Program-made: the position numbers and the translations under genes
Source of the DNA: DASQPR01 sp963797675
GTDB lineage: Bacteria; Actinomycetota; Actinomycetes; Mycobacteriales; Micromonosporaceae
Assembly (NCBI GenBank): GCA_963797675.1
Contig: CAWCQQ010000007.1
Span: 682,001 to 746,000, forward strand
Direction of reading: 5' to 3'
Length of the DNA: 64,000 nt
The notes under the pieces: generated by a model
Seen by the model: the letters and a program-made list of their open reading frames with translations, nothing else
Databases searched by the model: none
What the model was told of the DNA's origin: nothing
Part shown: piece after piece, positions 6,511-16,140 of the stretch
Layout of the letters: every line of letters begins with the position of its first letter
Position numbering within the stretch: the first letter of the stretch is position 1

Positions 6511-8979
6511 ATGAAGCCCCGTCTTATCCCCATTTCGATCGCGGTAGCTGCGGCTATCGCGACGACGGCGTTCCTGGCCGCGCCGGCACTGGCGAGCCAC
6601 CCGCTGCTCCCCACGATCCCCTCGCTTCCGGGCACCGCCCTCCCGCTGCCGAATTTGTCCGGCGCCGGCGCAGCGGTTCCGTTCACCGAGTACGAAGCGG
6701 AGAACGCACACACGACCGGCACGGTTCTCGCATCCAGCCGCGCATTCACGTCGCTCGCCGCAGAGGCGTCCGGCCGCAAGGCGGTCTCGTTGAAGGCCGG
6801 CCAGGTCGTCGACTTCGTCCTGGTCAAGGCCGCGAACGCGGTCGACCTGCGGTACTCGATCCCGGACGGCCCCGATGCCGCGCTCGGCGTGAGCATCAAC
6901 GGCAAGGCATCGAGCAGCCTGACGCTGACCGCCGCCTACTCGCACTTCTACGGCAACTACCCGTTCACGAAGAACGTCTCCGAGGGCGGCGAGCACCACT
7001 ACTTCGATGACGTACGCACGATGTTCGGCAAGACGCTCCCGGCCGGTACGGTCGTCGAGTTCACGGCGACCGCGGCGAACACCGTGATCGACCTCGCCGA
7101 CTTCGAGAACGTCGCGAAGGCGAAGACGGCTCCGGCCGGCTTCCTCGACGTCACCACGGTCGGCGCGGACGCGACCGGCGTGGCCGACTCGAGCGACGCG
7201 ATCCAGAACGCGATCAACACGGCCGAGTCCGCCCACGAGCGCGTATGGATCCCGGCCGGCACGTTCAAGGTCACCCGCCAGCTGCTCGTCAACGGCGTTA
7301 CCGTCGATGGTGCCGGCCCGTGGTACTCGGTCCTGTCCGGCGCCGGCGTCGGCGTCTTCGGCAACGGCCCGACCAACCCGAGCCCGAGCCTCGGCGTGCA
7401 CCTTGCCGACTTCGCGATCTTCGGAGACACCCGGATCCGCAACGACTCGGTCTCCGACAGCGGCCTCGGCGGCGCGATGGGCGGCGGCTCGACCGTCGAC
7501 AACCTGTGGATCCAGCACACGAAGGTCGGTGCCTGGTTCGACGGTCCGGTGGACGGGCTCACCATCACCAACACCCGGATCCAGGACACCAACGCGGACG
7601 GCATCAACCTGCACAACGGCGTCAGCCACGTGACCGTGACGAACACGTTCGTCCGCAACACCGGTGACGACGGTATGGCGATGTGGTCGGACACGAACGC
7701 GGACAACAACAACTCGTTCACGCACGACACGGTCTCGGTGCCGGTGCTCGCGAACGGTTTCGCGGTCTACGGGGGCCACGACAACACGGTCAGCGACGAC
7801 ATCGCGTCGGACACGGTCAACCAGGGCGGCGGCGTCCAGGTGGCCAACCGCTTCGGATCGGTGCCGCTGTCCGGCGTCACGACGGTCAAGGGCAACCTGC
7901 TCGTACGCGACGGGCAACTCCTCCCGAACGACCCGACCGAGGCGCCCGCACTGTGGCTCTGGGCCGGCGACGAGGCGATGGACGGCACCGTCAACATCAC
8001 CGGCAACACGATTCTGAGCAGCTCGTTCGCTGCCGTCGGGTTCTACGGCAAGGCGATCACGAACGTGCACGTGGACCAGCTCGCGATCATCGGAGCCGGT
8101 ACGTTCGCGCTGCAGCTTCAGTCACCCGGCGCGGCAACGTTCTCGCACGTCGTGGCGGCCGGTCTCGGTGCCGCGGGCATCTACGACTGCAACAGCGGCT
8201 TCACCCCGACGTTGGGCGCGGGCAACCTCGGTTGGTCGACCACGAAGTGCGGCTTCCCGCCGGCCGGCCAGCTGACGATCGCTCAGGCGCTCGGCATCGG
8301 CTACGGCTTCCAGTCGCTCGGTTCGTCCACGGCGAAGTCGATCGACATCACGAACGCCGGCCCCAAGTCGGTCGCGATCACGTCGATCCAGGCGCCGGCC
8401 GGCTTCACCATCCCGAACACCTGCGCCACGATCGCGGCCGGAGCGACCTGCTCGCTGACCGCGACGTTCAACCCGACCGCGTCGGCGAACTACTCGGGCC
8501 TGGTCACGATCGACAGCACGTCGCCGGCGGGACCGTACCTGGTCGCGCTCAGCGGTGTCGGTTTCGACCCGAACGGTGACCTGGCGCTCGGCCGTACCGC
8601 GACGTCAAGCTCCGAAGTGAACGACTACTACGGCGCGTACAAGCTGGTCGACGGCGATCAGGGCACGTACTACGAGAGCCTGGACGCTCAGGGCTTCCCG
8701 CAGACCGTCACGATCGACCTGGGCGAGAAGTTCTCGGTCGACCGGATCGTTCTGGCGCTGCCGCCCGGCTGGGGTACACGGACCGAGACGCTGTCCATCG
8801 CGGCTGACGGAAACCCGCTGGTGGCCTCGGCCGACTACACGCTCGACCCGGGCGTGGACAACAACACGGTGACGATCACGTTCCCGGCGACTCAGGTGCA
8901 GACGCTGACGTTCACGGTCACGAACAACACCGGCTGGATCGCGGCGCAGTTCTCCGAGATCTCGGTCTACGCACACTGA
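6511..8979 (+). CDS. Secreted multidomain beta-helix protein (glucanase-like)
   Basis: An 822-residue exported protein. Residues 1-29 are a signal peptide ending 'PALAS'. Residues about 50-205 look like a carbohydrate-binding module ('TEYEAENAHTTGTVL'). Residues 210-590 form a right-handed beta-helix of the pectate-lyase superfamily, opening with 'FLDVTTVGADATGVADSSDA' and 'WIPAGTFKVTRQLLV', as in GH87 alpha-1,3-glucanases and mycodextranases. Residues 590-690 are an Ig-like ASPM/SPD-2/Hydin repeat ('CATIAAGATCSLTATFNPTA'), and residues 690-822 a discoidin (F5/8 C) domain. Extracellular polysaccharide cleavage is inferred from architecture; catalytic residues cannot be assigned with confidence. 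GAGAAG lies upstream of the ATG. Two hairpins follow the stop. Confidence 0.82.
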   Translation: MKPRLIPISIAVAAAIATTAFLAAPALASHPLLPTIPSLPGTALPLPNLSGAGAAVPFTEYEAENAHTTGTVLASSRAFTSLAAEASGRKAVSLKAGQVVDFVLVKAANAVDLRYSIPDGPDAALGVSINGKASSSLTLTAAYSHFYGNYPFTKNVSEGGEHHYFDDVRTMFGKTLPAGTVVEFTATAANTVIDLADFENVAKAKTAPAGFLDVTTVGADATGVADSSDAIQNAINTAESAHERVWIPAGTFKVTRQLLVNGVTVDGAGPWYSVLSGAGVGVFGNGPTNPSPSLGVHLADFAIFGDTRIRNDSVSDSGLGGAMGGGSTVDNLWIQHTKVGAWFDGPVDGLTITNTRIQDTNADGINLHNGVSHVTVTNTFVRNTGDDGMAMWSDTNADNNNSFTHDTVSVPVLANGFAVYGGHDNTVSDDIASDTVNQGGGVQVANRFGSVPLSGVTTVKGNLLVRDGQLLPNDPTEAPALWLWAGDEAMDGTVNITGNTILSSSFAAVGFYGKAITNVHVDQLAIIGAGTFALQLQSPGAATFSHVVAAGLGAAGIYDCNSGFTPTLGAGNLGWSTTKCGFPPAGQLTIAQALGIGYGFQSLGSSTAKSIDITNAGPKSVAITSIQAPAGFTIPNTCATIAAGATCSLTATFNPTASANYSGLVTIDSTSPAGPYLVALSGVGFDPNGDLALGRTATSSSEVNDYYGAYKLVDGDQGTYYESLDAQGFPQTVTIDLGEKFSVDRIVLALPPGWGTRTETLSIAADGNPLVASADYTLDPGVDNNTVTITFPATQVQTLTFTVTNNTGWIAAQFSEISVYAH

Positions 8980-9005
8980 TCCACTCGTACCACCTGGTTC
9001 ACGCC

Positions 9006-9038
9006 GTGCGGGCGTCCGCGATTTCGCGGGCGCCGCAC
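9006..9038. terminator. GC-rich hairpin after beta-helix gene
   Basis: Arms 9006-9021 and 9024-9038 pair over about 15 bases with one bulged G and one G-T pair. There is no T-tract. The position between convergent genes suggests transcription termination. Confidence 0.6.
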
Positions 9039-9061
9039 GCTGCGGTTGGCGGAACAGAGTC

Positions 9062-9109
9062 GATCGTGTGGGGTTGGGGTAGTGCTGGCTACCGAACCCC
9101 CACACGATC
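9062..9109. terminator. Bidirectional terminator between beta-helix gene and hutH
   Basis: Arms GATCGTGTGGGG (9062-9073) and CCCCACACGATC (9098-9109) pair perfectly. Inside, GGTAG (9078-9082) pairs with CTACC (9089-9093), giving an extended stem. It sits 12 bases beyond the hutH stop and serves both convergent genes. Confidence 0.8.
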
Positions 9110-9121
9110 AACAAGGACCGG

Positions 9122-10657
9122 CTACGACAGGATGCCGATCGCGTTTTCGATCTCGGAGCGCAGCTCCGGGCCGGCGATCGTCGCCCGGGCGTGCTCCAGC
9201 ACCGGCGCCAGGAAGATGTCGGGCCCCGGCAGCCCGGCGAACGCGGTCACGGCGCGTACGGCCGCCTGCCCGGCCGGCGACGGTACGAGCGGCGAGCGCA
9301 ACTGCAACCCCCGTACGCCGGCCAGCAGCTCGACCGCCAGCAGGCTGGTCAGGTTGTCGAGCACCGTACGCAGCTTCCGCGTCGCCGCCCATCCCATCGA
9401 CACGTGGTCTTCCTGCATGCCGCTCGTCGGTACGGAGTCGACACTGGCCGGCGACGCCAGGCGCCGATTCTCGGCCACGATGCCGGCCGCGGTGTACTGC
9501 GCGATCATCAGGCCGGAGTTCACGCCGGGATCGGGCGTGAGGAAGGCCGGTAGATCACGGGATCGGGTGACGTCGAGCAGCCGGTCGACGCGCCGCTCGG
9601 AGATCGATCCGACTTCGGCCGCGGCGATCGAGAGGAAGTCCGCTCCGAAGCCGAGCGGCGCACCGTGGAAGTTGCCCGTCGACACCACGCGACCGTCCGG
9701 CAGTACGACCGGATTGTCGACAATGGAGATGAGCTCCCGGCCGGCCACGTCGCGGACGAAACCGAGCGTGTCCCGCGCGGCGCCGGCGACCTGCGGGGCG
9801 CACCGGATCGAGTACGCGTCCTGCACCGCGTGCTCGAAGTCGTCCCGGTGGCTGTCCATCACGCCGGAGTTCTGCAGCAGCCGATGGATGTTCGCCGCGG
9901 ACACCGCCTGGCCCGGATGCGGCCGGATCGAGTGAATCTCGGGCGCGAACGGCCGGTCCGAGCCCAGCATCGCCTCGATCGAGAGCGCCGCCGTGACGTC
10001 GGCCATGGTGAACAGGTGGGCCGCGTCCGAGATCGCCATCAGCAGCATGCCGAGCATGCCGTCGGTCCCGTTGATCAGCGCGAGACCTTCCTTCGACGAC
10101 AGGTCGATCGGCGTCAGGCCGGCATGGGTCAGCGCATCCGCTGCGGCGATCCGGCCGCCGTCCTTTGCCAGCACCCAACCCTCGCCGAGCAGCACCAGCG
10201 CGCAGTGCGCGAGCGGCGCGAGGTCGCCGGATGCGCCCAGCGAGCCGTGCTCCGGCGTCCACGGCGTGATGTCGTGGTTGAGCAGGTCGACGAGCGACTG
10301 CGCGACCAGCGGCCGGACACCGGAGTGCCCGAGTGCGAGCGACCGTACCCGCAGCAGCATCATCGCCCGTACCACCTCGCGCGGCATCGGTGCGCCGATA
10401 CCGGCGGCGTGCGAGCGGATCAGCGCGTGCTGCAACTCGGCGCGGCGCTCCGGCGGGATGAACGTGTTCGCGAGCGCACCGAAGCCGGTGGTCACGCCGT
10501 AGACGGGCCGACCCTGGCGCTCGATGTCGTCGATGATTTCCCGACTGGCCGCCATCGCGGCGACCGCGTCCGGCGAGATCACGACGCGCTCGCTGCTGCG
10601 CGCGACGGTGATCACGTCGGTTGCGGTGACGCCGGTGCGGGTGACGGTGACGGTCAT
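9122..10657 (-). CDS. hutH: Histidine ammonia-lyase
   Basis: A 511-residue enzyme that deaminates L-histidine to urocanate, the first step of histidine use. The residues that cyclise to the MIO electrophile are seen as Ala142-Ser143-Gly144 in 'GSLGASGDLAPLAH'. The substrate-side 'YGVTTGFGALAN' block and 'NFHGAPLGFGADF' are also present. Length and all main blocks are complete. It is the last gene of the minus-strand hut operon; its ATG overlaps the hutI stop as ATGA. An intrinsic-type terminator follows. No frameshift, in contrast to hutU upstream. Confidence 0.97.
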   Translation of the reverse strand: MTVTVTRTGVTATDVITVARSSERVVISPDAVAAMAASREIIDDIERQGRPVYGVTTGFGALANTFIPPERRAELQHALIRSHAAGIGAPMPREVVRAMMLLRVRSLALGHSGVRPLVAQSLVDLLNHDITPWTPEHGSLGASGDLAPLAHCALVLLGEGWVLAKDGGRIAAADALTHAGLTPIDLSSKEGLALINGTDGMLGMLLMAISDAAHLFTMADVTAALSIEAMLGSDRPFAPEIHSIRPHPGQAVSAANIHRLLQNSGVMDSHRDDFEHAVQDAYSIRCAPQVAGAARDTLGFVRDVAGRELISIVDNPVVLPDGRVVSTGNFHGAPLGFGADFLSIAAAEVGSISERRVDRLLDVTRSRDLPAFLTPDPGVNSGLMIAQYTAAGIVAENRRLASPASVDSVPTSGMQEDHVSMGWAATRKLRTVLDNLTSLLAVELLAGVRGLQLRSPLVPSPAGQAAVRAVTAFAGLPGPDIFLAPVLEHARATIAGPELRSEIENAIGILS

Positions 10658-11814
10658 GGTGATTCCCTATCTTTGTGCGTGATGACCGATGCGACGAGCG
10701 GCACGCCCGGTCGGTAGGCGAGGTGCAGGTAGGAGGGTGCGTCGAGCAGCGCGATGTCGGCTCGTGCGCCGACGCTCAGGTGGCCGATGTCCGTGCGCCG
10801 AAGCGCCCGCGCGCCGCCCGCGGTCGCTGCCCACAGCGCTTCCGCGGGCGTCATCCGCATCTCTCGGACCGCGAGCGCAAGACAGAACGGCATGGATGAG
10901 GTGTACGACGAACCGGGGTTGCAATCCGTCGCCAACGCGACCGTGGCACCCGCATCGAGCAGCGCACGGGCATCCGGATACCGCGACCGGGTGGAGAATT
11001 CGGCACCGGGCAGCAGCGTCGCGACCGTTTGCGAACCCGCCAACGCATCGATGTCGGAGCCCGACAGATGCGTGCAGTGATCCGCGCTGGCGCAGCCGAG
11101 ATCGACCGCGAGCTGCACGCCGGCACCCGCGCTGAGCTGGTTCGCATGGATGCGGGGGAGCAGTCCGGCCGCGATCCCGGCGACCAGGACCGCACGCGCC
11201 TGCGCACCGTCGAACGCGCCGCGTTCGCAGAAGACATCCACCCATTTGGCGTACGGGCGGGACGCCGTCAGCATCTCGCCACAGACCAGTTCGGTATAGG
11301 CGTCGGCATCGGTGCCGTCCGGCACCGTGTGCGCGCCCAGGAACGTCGTTTCGCCTGTGAACTCGGATGCGATCCGCAGCGATCGGGTCTCGTCGGCGAC
11401 GCTCAGGCCGTACCCACTCTTGATCTCGATGGTCGTGGTGCCCTGCTTGAGCGCTTCGCGGACCAAGCGGTCGACGTTCGTGCGCAGTTCGTCGTCGCCG
11501 GCCGCGCGGGTGGCGGCGACGGTCGTGCGGATGCCACCGCCGGTGTACGGCTGGCCGGCCATGCGGGCCGCGAACTCGTCCGCCCGATCACCGGCGAACA
11601 CGAGGTGGGCGTGGCTGTCCACGAACCCGGGAATGGCGGCCCGCCCCTCGGCGTCCACGCGTTCATCCGCGCTCGGTGCCGATCTGGCGGGTCCGACCCA
11701 GGCCACGTACCCGTCTTCGATCACGATCGCCGCATCCCGCACAAGCCCGAGCGCACCGCCGAACCCGGGATCATTGGTCACCAACTCCCCGATCCCGCTG
11801 ACCAGCGTGCTCAC
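10654..11814 (-). CDS. hutI: Imidazolonepropionase
   Basis: A 386-residue amidohydrolase that opens the ring of 4-imidazolone-5-propionate to give N-formimino-L-glutamate. The metal site begins with 'VDSHAHLVFAGDRADEF', followed by 'TTTIEIKSGYGL', 'FLGAHTVPDG', 'IHANQLSAGAG', 'CTHLSGSDIDAL' and 'ALATDCNPGSS', all family blocks. Translation starts at GTG 11814. The stop overlaps hutH. An 88-base gap, unusual within this operon, separates it from hutF and contains a large hairpin. Confidence 0.96.
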   Translation of the reverse strand: MSTLVSGIGELVTNDPGFGGALGLVRDAAIVIEDGYVAWVGPARSAPSADERVDAEGRAAIPGFVDSHAHLVFAGDRADEFAARMAGQPYTGGGIRTTVAATRAAGDDELRTNVDRLVREALKQGTTTIEIKSGYGLSVADETRSLRIASEFTGETTFLGAHTVPDGTDADAYTELVCGEMLTASRPYAKWVDVFCERGAFDGAQARAVLVAGIAAGLLPRIHANQLSAGAGVQLAVDLGCASADHCTHLSGSDIDALAGSQTVATLLPGAEFSTRSRYPDARALLDAGATVALATDCNPGSSYTSSMPFCLALAVREMRMTPAEALWAATAGGARALRRTDIGHLSVGARADIALLDAPSYLHLAYRPGVPLVASVITHKDRESP

Positions 11815-11831
11815 CGTCGGCCCCGGCGCGA

Positions 11832-11904
11832 GATCGCATCGAGTGGACGCTGACGAGCCTGATCATGGACGCGGGACACGCATGCGTATCCACTCGACGC
11901 GATC
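11832..11904 (-). other. Inverted repeat between hutF and hutI
   Basis: Arms at 11832-11847 and 11889-11904 match over 15 of 16 bases (GATCGCATCGAGTGGA and its complement) with a 41-base loop. The right arm overlaps the hutF stop codon. It is the only non-coding gap in the operon and may act as a transcript-processing or partial termination element; function is inference. Confidence 0.55.
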
Positions 11905-13270
11905 ACGTCAGGGCTCCGATCGCGGCTACCAGCGCGGAGCCGGTGTCGATCGAGGTGTGCTGGGAGTCCCGGACGATGATCTTGCCGCCGGAGACCACGT
12001 GCGTCACGTCGCTGGCCGTGGCGGCGAAGACCGGCGCCGCGTACGGGTCGGTGCCGGCCGTACGCGGGCTGTCCATCCGTAGCGTGACCAGGTCCGCGCG
12101 GCAGCCGACCGCGATCTCGCCGGCATCGTGCCAGCCGAGCGCGCGATGCCCGTTGACGGTCGCGGCGGACATGAGCTCGGAGGCGCTGAAGTGGCCGCGT
12201 GTTTCGGTGCGTACGCGCTCGTGCATCTCGACCGCGCGCGCCTCCTCGAACAGGTCGATGACCGCGTGACTATCTGAGCCGAGGCATAAGGGTGATCCGG
12301 CGTCGACGAGCGCGCGGGCCGGTCCGATTCCGTCGGCGAGGTCGCGTTCGGTGGTCGGGCAGAAGCAGACCGCGGTGTCCGAGTCGCCGAGCATCGTGCG
12401 ATCGTCGTCGGTCAGGTGCGTCGCGTGTACCGCGGTCGTGGCCGCGCCCAGCACGCCGTAGTCGCCGAGCAGCTGGGTCGGCGTCCGGCCGTACTCGGCG
12501 AGGCAGGCGCTGTTCTCGGCCCGCTGCTCCGACAGGTGTACGTGCAACGGCCGCCCACCGGCAACCGTGACGACCGTGGCGAAGGCCGATGCCGGCACGG
12601 CCCGTACCGAGTGGGCCGCGACGCCGATCCGAGCATGTGGCTGCGCGACCAGCCCGCCGACCCGGGCGGCCCAGGCGTCAACCGTCCGATCGGAGAACCG
12701 TTGCTGCGTCGGCGAGAGAGCCGAGCCGTCCACGGCTGCGGTCAGATAGAGCGTGTCCAGCAGCGTGATCCGGATGCCGGAGTCGCGGGCGGCGTAGATC
12801 ATCGCCTGACCCATCGCGTTCGGGTCGTCGTACGGGACGCCGCCCGGCCCGTGATGCAGGTAGTGAAACTCGCCGACCGCGGTGATGCCGGCGAGCGCCA
12901 TCTCGGCGTACACGGCGCGGGCCAGGTAGTAGTAGGTGTCCGGATTCAGGCGTTCGGCCAGCGCGTACATGGCGTCCCGCCACGTCCAGAAGCTGCCCTT
13001 GCCGGCGTGCGTACGCCCCCGGAGCGCCCGATGGAACGCGTGCGAGTGCACGTTCGCGAGGCCCGGCATGGTCAGGCCGGGCAGCCGGATCGCGCCGTCG
13101 GCCGCGGCCACCCCGTTCGGTACGCCCGGCGTGACCGTGGTGAACCGGCCGTCCGTCGTTTCGATCAGGACGTCGGCGAGCACCCGAGGAGCGAGAACGG
13201 CGGTGGCCAACTCGTTGCCGCGGGACGGCAGGATCGCACGTTCGGCATGGAACCGGGTGATCACCGGCAT
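11903..13270 (-). CDS. hutF: Formimidoylglutamate deiminase
   Basis: A 455-residue amidohydrolase-superfamily enzyme that converts N-formimino-L-glutamate to N-formyl-L-glutamate plus ammonia. The metal-binding opening is 'GLANVHSHAFHRALRGRTH', followed by 'VGEFHYLHHGPGG', 'HLSEQRAEN', 'HATHLTDDD' and 'LCLGSDSHAVIDLFEEAR'. The ATG at 13270 overlaps the end of the upstream amidohydrolase by 10 bases. Presence of HutF means this organism uses the two-step formylglutamate route rather than HutG formiminoglutamase, which explains the extra hydrolase upstream. Confidence 0.95.
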   Translation of the reverse strand: MPVITRFHAERAILPSRGNELATAVLAPRVLADVLIETTDGRFTTVTPGVPNGVAAADGAIRLPGLTMPGLANVHSHAFHRALRGRTHAGKGSFWTWRDAMYALAERLNPDTYYYLARAVYAEMALAGITAVGEFHYLHHGPGGVPYDDPNAMGQAMIYAARDSGIRITLLDTLYLTAAVDGSALSPTQQRFSDRTVDAWAARVGGLVAQPHARIGVAAHSVRAVPASAFATVVTVAGGRPLHVHLSEQRAENSACLAEYGRTPTQLLGDYGVLGAATTAVHATHLTDDDRTMLGDSDTAVCFCPTTERDLADGIGPARALVDAGSPLCLGSDSHAVIDLFEEARAVEMHERVRTETRGHFSASELMSAATVNGHRALGWHDAGEIAVGCRADLVTLRMDSPRTAGTDPYAAPVFAATASDVTHVVSGGKIIVRDSQHTSIDTGSALVAAIGALT

Positions 13271-14476
13271 GCCAGCTCCGTCAGCACGTCGGCGAGTGCG
13301 GTGATGCCGCTGGCACAGTCGGCGTCGGTGGCGTGTTCGGCCGGTGCGTGCGAGATGCCGGTCGGATTGCGTACGAACAGCATCGCGGTCGGCACGTGCT
13401 CGGCCAGCACACCGGCGTCGTGACCGGCGCCGGTCGGCAGGATCGGCGCCCCTTCCAGGACGCGCCGCAAACGGCTGATGAGCCCGTCGTGGAACGTGGT
13501 CTGGGCCGAGGTGGACTCCGCCGCCACGGCGACCGTCGTGCCGTCGCGTCCGGCCCGCTCGCTGACCTTGTCACCGATCGCATCGACCAGCTTCGTCAGC
13601 GTCGGGCTCGTCCGCGGCCCGGGCGTCCAGCCACGCGGTGACCGATGCCGCGATCGCGTTCGTCGCGTTCGGCGCCGCCTGGATCCGTCCGACGGTGGCG
13701 TGGGCTCCGACGAGCCGGGCCTCCTTGTTCGCCGCCAACACCGTGTACGCGAACGTCAGCATCGGATCGTGCCGGTCCTCCATCCGGGTCGTACCGGCGT
13801 GGTTGCCCTCGCCGTGGAAGTCCAGGCGCCAGCGGCCGTGCGGCCAGATCGAGCTGGCGATCCCGACCGGCGCGTCCATCGCGCGACCCTGCTCGACGTG
13901 CAGCTCGATGAATGCCTCGATGCCCGCGACCCGAGCAGGATCGGCGCCGACCGCATCGATCTCCATGCCGGTCTGCGTCATCGCGTCCGCGAGCGTGACA
14001 CCGTCGAGATCGGTCAGGCCGAGCGCCTTCGACGCGCTGACCGCGCCGGTGAGCAGGCGCGATCCGAGGCACGCCAGGCCGAAGCGGGACCCTTCCTCTT
14101 CGGTGAAGACGACGATGCGAATCGGTCGGATCGGCGCTGCGCCGCGGGACCGCATCTCGTCGATCGCCAGCAGCGCGGACACCACGCCGAGCGGGCCGTC
14201 ATAGGCACCACCCCGCGGTACGGAGTCGAGGTGGCTGCCGGTCACGATCGCCTTCGACGCCGGGTCGACGCCGTCCGGTAGCCACGTCGCCCAGATGTTG
14301 CCGTTGCCGTCCACCTCGACGTCGAGATCGCGGTCGAGCGCCTCCTCGGTGAACCATTCACGGCAGTCGAGATCGGCCGCGGTCCACGAGTAGCGGAGGT
14401 AGCCGCCGTCCTCGGCCGCCCGTCCGATCGGCGACAGCGAGCCCCACAGTGCGGCAAACCGCTCCTCCAGGTTCAT
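13261..14476 (-). CDS. M20-family amidohydrolase (AllC-like), frameshifted
   Basis: An allantoate amidohydrolase/N-carbamoyl-amino-acid hydrolase family metallopeptidase, 404 residues when corrected. Seen are 'TGSHLDSVPRGGAYDGPLG', 'FTEEEGSRFG', 'FIELHVEQGRAMD' and 'GEGNHAGTTRMEDRHD', the di-metal and substrate residues. Near 13604 one extra base (three C on the coding strand instead of two) shifts the frame to an early stop; the rest, including 'AAESTSAQTTFHDGL' and 'LPTGAGHDAGVLAE', continues in the next frame. The start ATG overlaps the hutU stop as ATGA. Its place in the operon suggests that it hydrolyses N-formyl-L-glutamate to glutamate and formate in place of HutG; this is inference, and the family's named substrates are ureido compounds. 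Confidence 0.85.
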
Positions 14477-16131
14477 GACACGACTGCTTCGCGCATCGGA
14501 ATGCGTACGTCCTTCTCGTCGGCGACCGTCTCCGCGAGGTCGTAGCCGGCGTCCACGTGGCGGATCACGCCCATGCCCGGATCGTTGGTCAGCACGCGCT
14601 CGATCTTCTGGCCGGCCAGCGCGGTTCCGTCCGCGACGCAGACCTGACCGGCGTGGATCGACCGCCCGATGCCGACGCCGCCGCCGTGGTGGATCGACAC
14701 CCACGACGCGCCGGAAGCCGTGTTGACCAGCGCATTCAACAGCGGCCAATCGGCGATCGCGTCGGAGCCGTCGAGCCATCGACTCGGTCTCCCGATATGG
14801 CGACGCGACCGATCCGCAGTCCAGGTGATCCCGGCCGATCACCAGCGGCGCGGAGATCTCGCCGGACGCGACCATGTCGTTGAACCGGACGCCGGCCTTG
14901 TCCCGCTCGCCGTACCCGAGCCAGCAGATCCGTGCCGGCAGGCCCTGGAACGCGACCCGCTCGCCGGCCATTTTGATCCAGCGGTGCGAGTGACTCATTC
15001 TCCGGGAACAGGTCGAGGATCGCCTTGTCGGTTTTATGAATATCCGCAGGGTCGCCGGAGAGCGCAGCCCACCGGAACGGGCCCTTGCCCTCGCAGAACA
15101 GCGGCCGGATGTAGGCCGGTACGAACCCCGGGAACGCGAACGCCCGCTGGTAGCCGCCGGCTGCCGCCTCGCCGCGGATCGAGTTGCCGTAGTCGAACAC
15201 CTCGGCGCCGGCATCCATGAACCCGACCATCGCCTCGACGTGCTTCGCCATCGACACGCGCGCCCGGTCGGTGAACTCCTCCGGCTTCTTCGCCGCGTAG
15301 TCGGGCGCGTCGGCCGGATCGATCCCCTCCGGGATGTACGCCAGCGGGTCGTGGGCGCTGGTCTGATCGGTGACGATGTCGACCGGTACGCCCCGGCGGA
15401 GGATCTCCGGCACCAGCGTCGCCGCGTTGCCGACCACGCCGATGGACAGCGCCTTGCGGTCCCGCTTCGCGGCCAGGGCCAGCTCGATGCCGTGATCGAG
15501 CGAGTCGGCGACCATGTCGAGATAGCGGGTCTCCACGCGCCGGGCCAGGCGAGTGCGCGTCGATGTCGATGATCAGGCAGACGCCGTCGTTCATGGTGAC
15601 CGCGAGTGGCTGCGCGCCACCCATGCCACCGCAGCCGGCGGTCAGCGTCAGCGTGCCGGCCAGCGTGCCGTCGAAGCGCTTCTCGGCGACCGCGGCAAAC
15701 GTCTCGTACGTGCCCTGCAGGATGCCCTGCGTGCCGATGTAGATCCAGGAACCGGCGGTCATCTGCCCGTACATGGTGAGGCCGAGCTTCTCCAGGCGGC
15801 GGAACTCCGGCCAGTTGGCCCAGTCGGGGACGAGGTTCGAATTCGCCAGCAGGACCCGCGGCGCCCACTCGTGGGTCCGGAACACGCCGACCGGCCGCCC
15901 GGACTGCACGAGCATGGTCTCGTCGTCCTTCAGCGTGGTCAGCGTCCGGATCAGCGCGTGGTAGCTCGGCCAGTCGCGCGCGGCTTTGCCGGTTCCCCCG
16001 TAGACGACCAGGTCCTCGGGGCGCTCCGCGACATCGGGGTCGAGGTTGTTCTGCAGCATCCGCATCGCGGCCTCCTGCGGCCAGCCCTGTGCGGTGATCG
16101 TCGTGCCGCGTGCGGCGCGGATCGCGTCCAC
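14473..16131 (-). CDS. hutU: Urocanate hydratase, three frameshifts
   Basis: Converts urocanate to imidazolone propionate with a bound NAD. The corrected length is 551 residues, normal for HutU. Recognisable blocks run through all three frames: 'EDLVVYGGTGKAARDW', 'TAGSWIYIGTQGILQGTYET', 'GCGGMGGAQPLAVTMN', then 'TDQTSAHDPLAYIPEG' and 'MDAGAEVFDYGNSIRGEA', then 'LPARICWLGYGERD', and finally 'VSIHHGGGVGIGRSIHAGQV'. One extra base near 15552, 14988 and 14776 explains the three shifts, so the gene is probably intact in the organism. Start: GTG at 16131 with AGGAG 6 bases upstream; TTG at 16137 is an alternative. First enzyme gene after the regulator. Confidence 0.9.
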
Positions 16132-16140
16132 TGTCAACTC

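Noticed and set aside
6487..8070. 527-codon open frame antisense to the beta-helix gene
   Set aside because: A high-GC shadow frame rich in Arg, Val and Asp with no motif; the sense frame has a signal peptide and recognised domains.
13261..16131. Programmed frameshifting in hutU and the M20 gene
   Set aside because: No slippery sequence or common stimulator; nine unrelated genes show the same kind of change, which fits sequence error.
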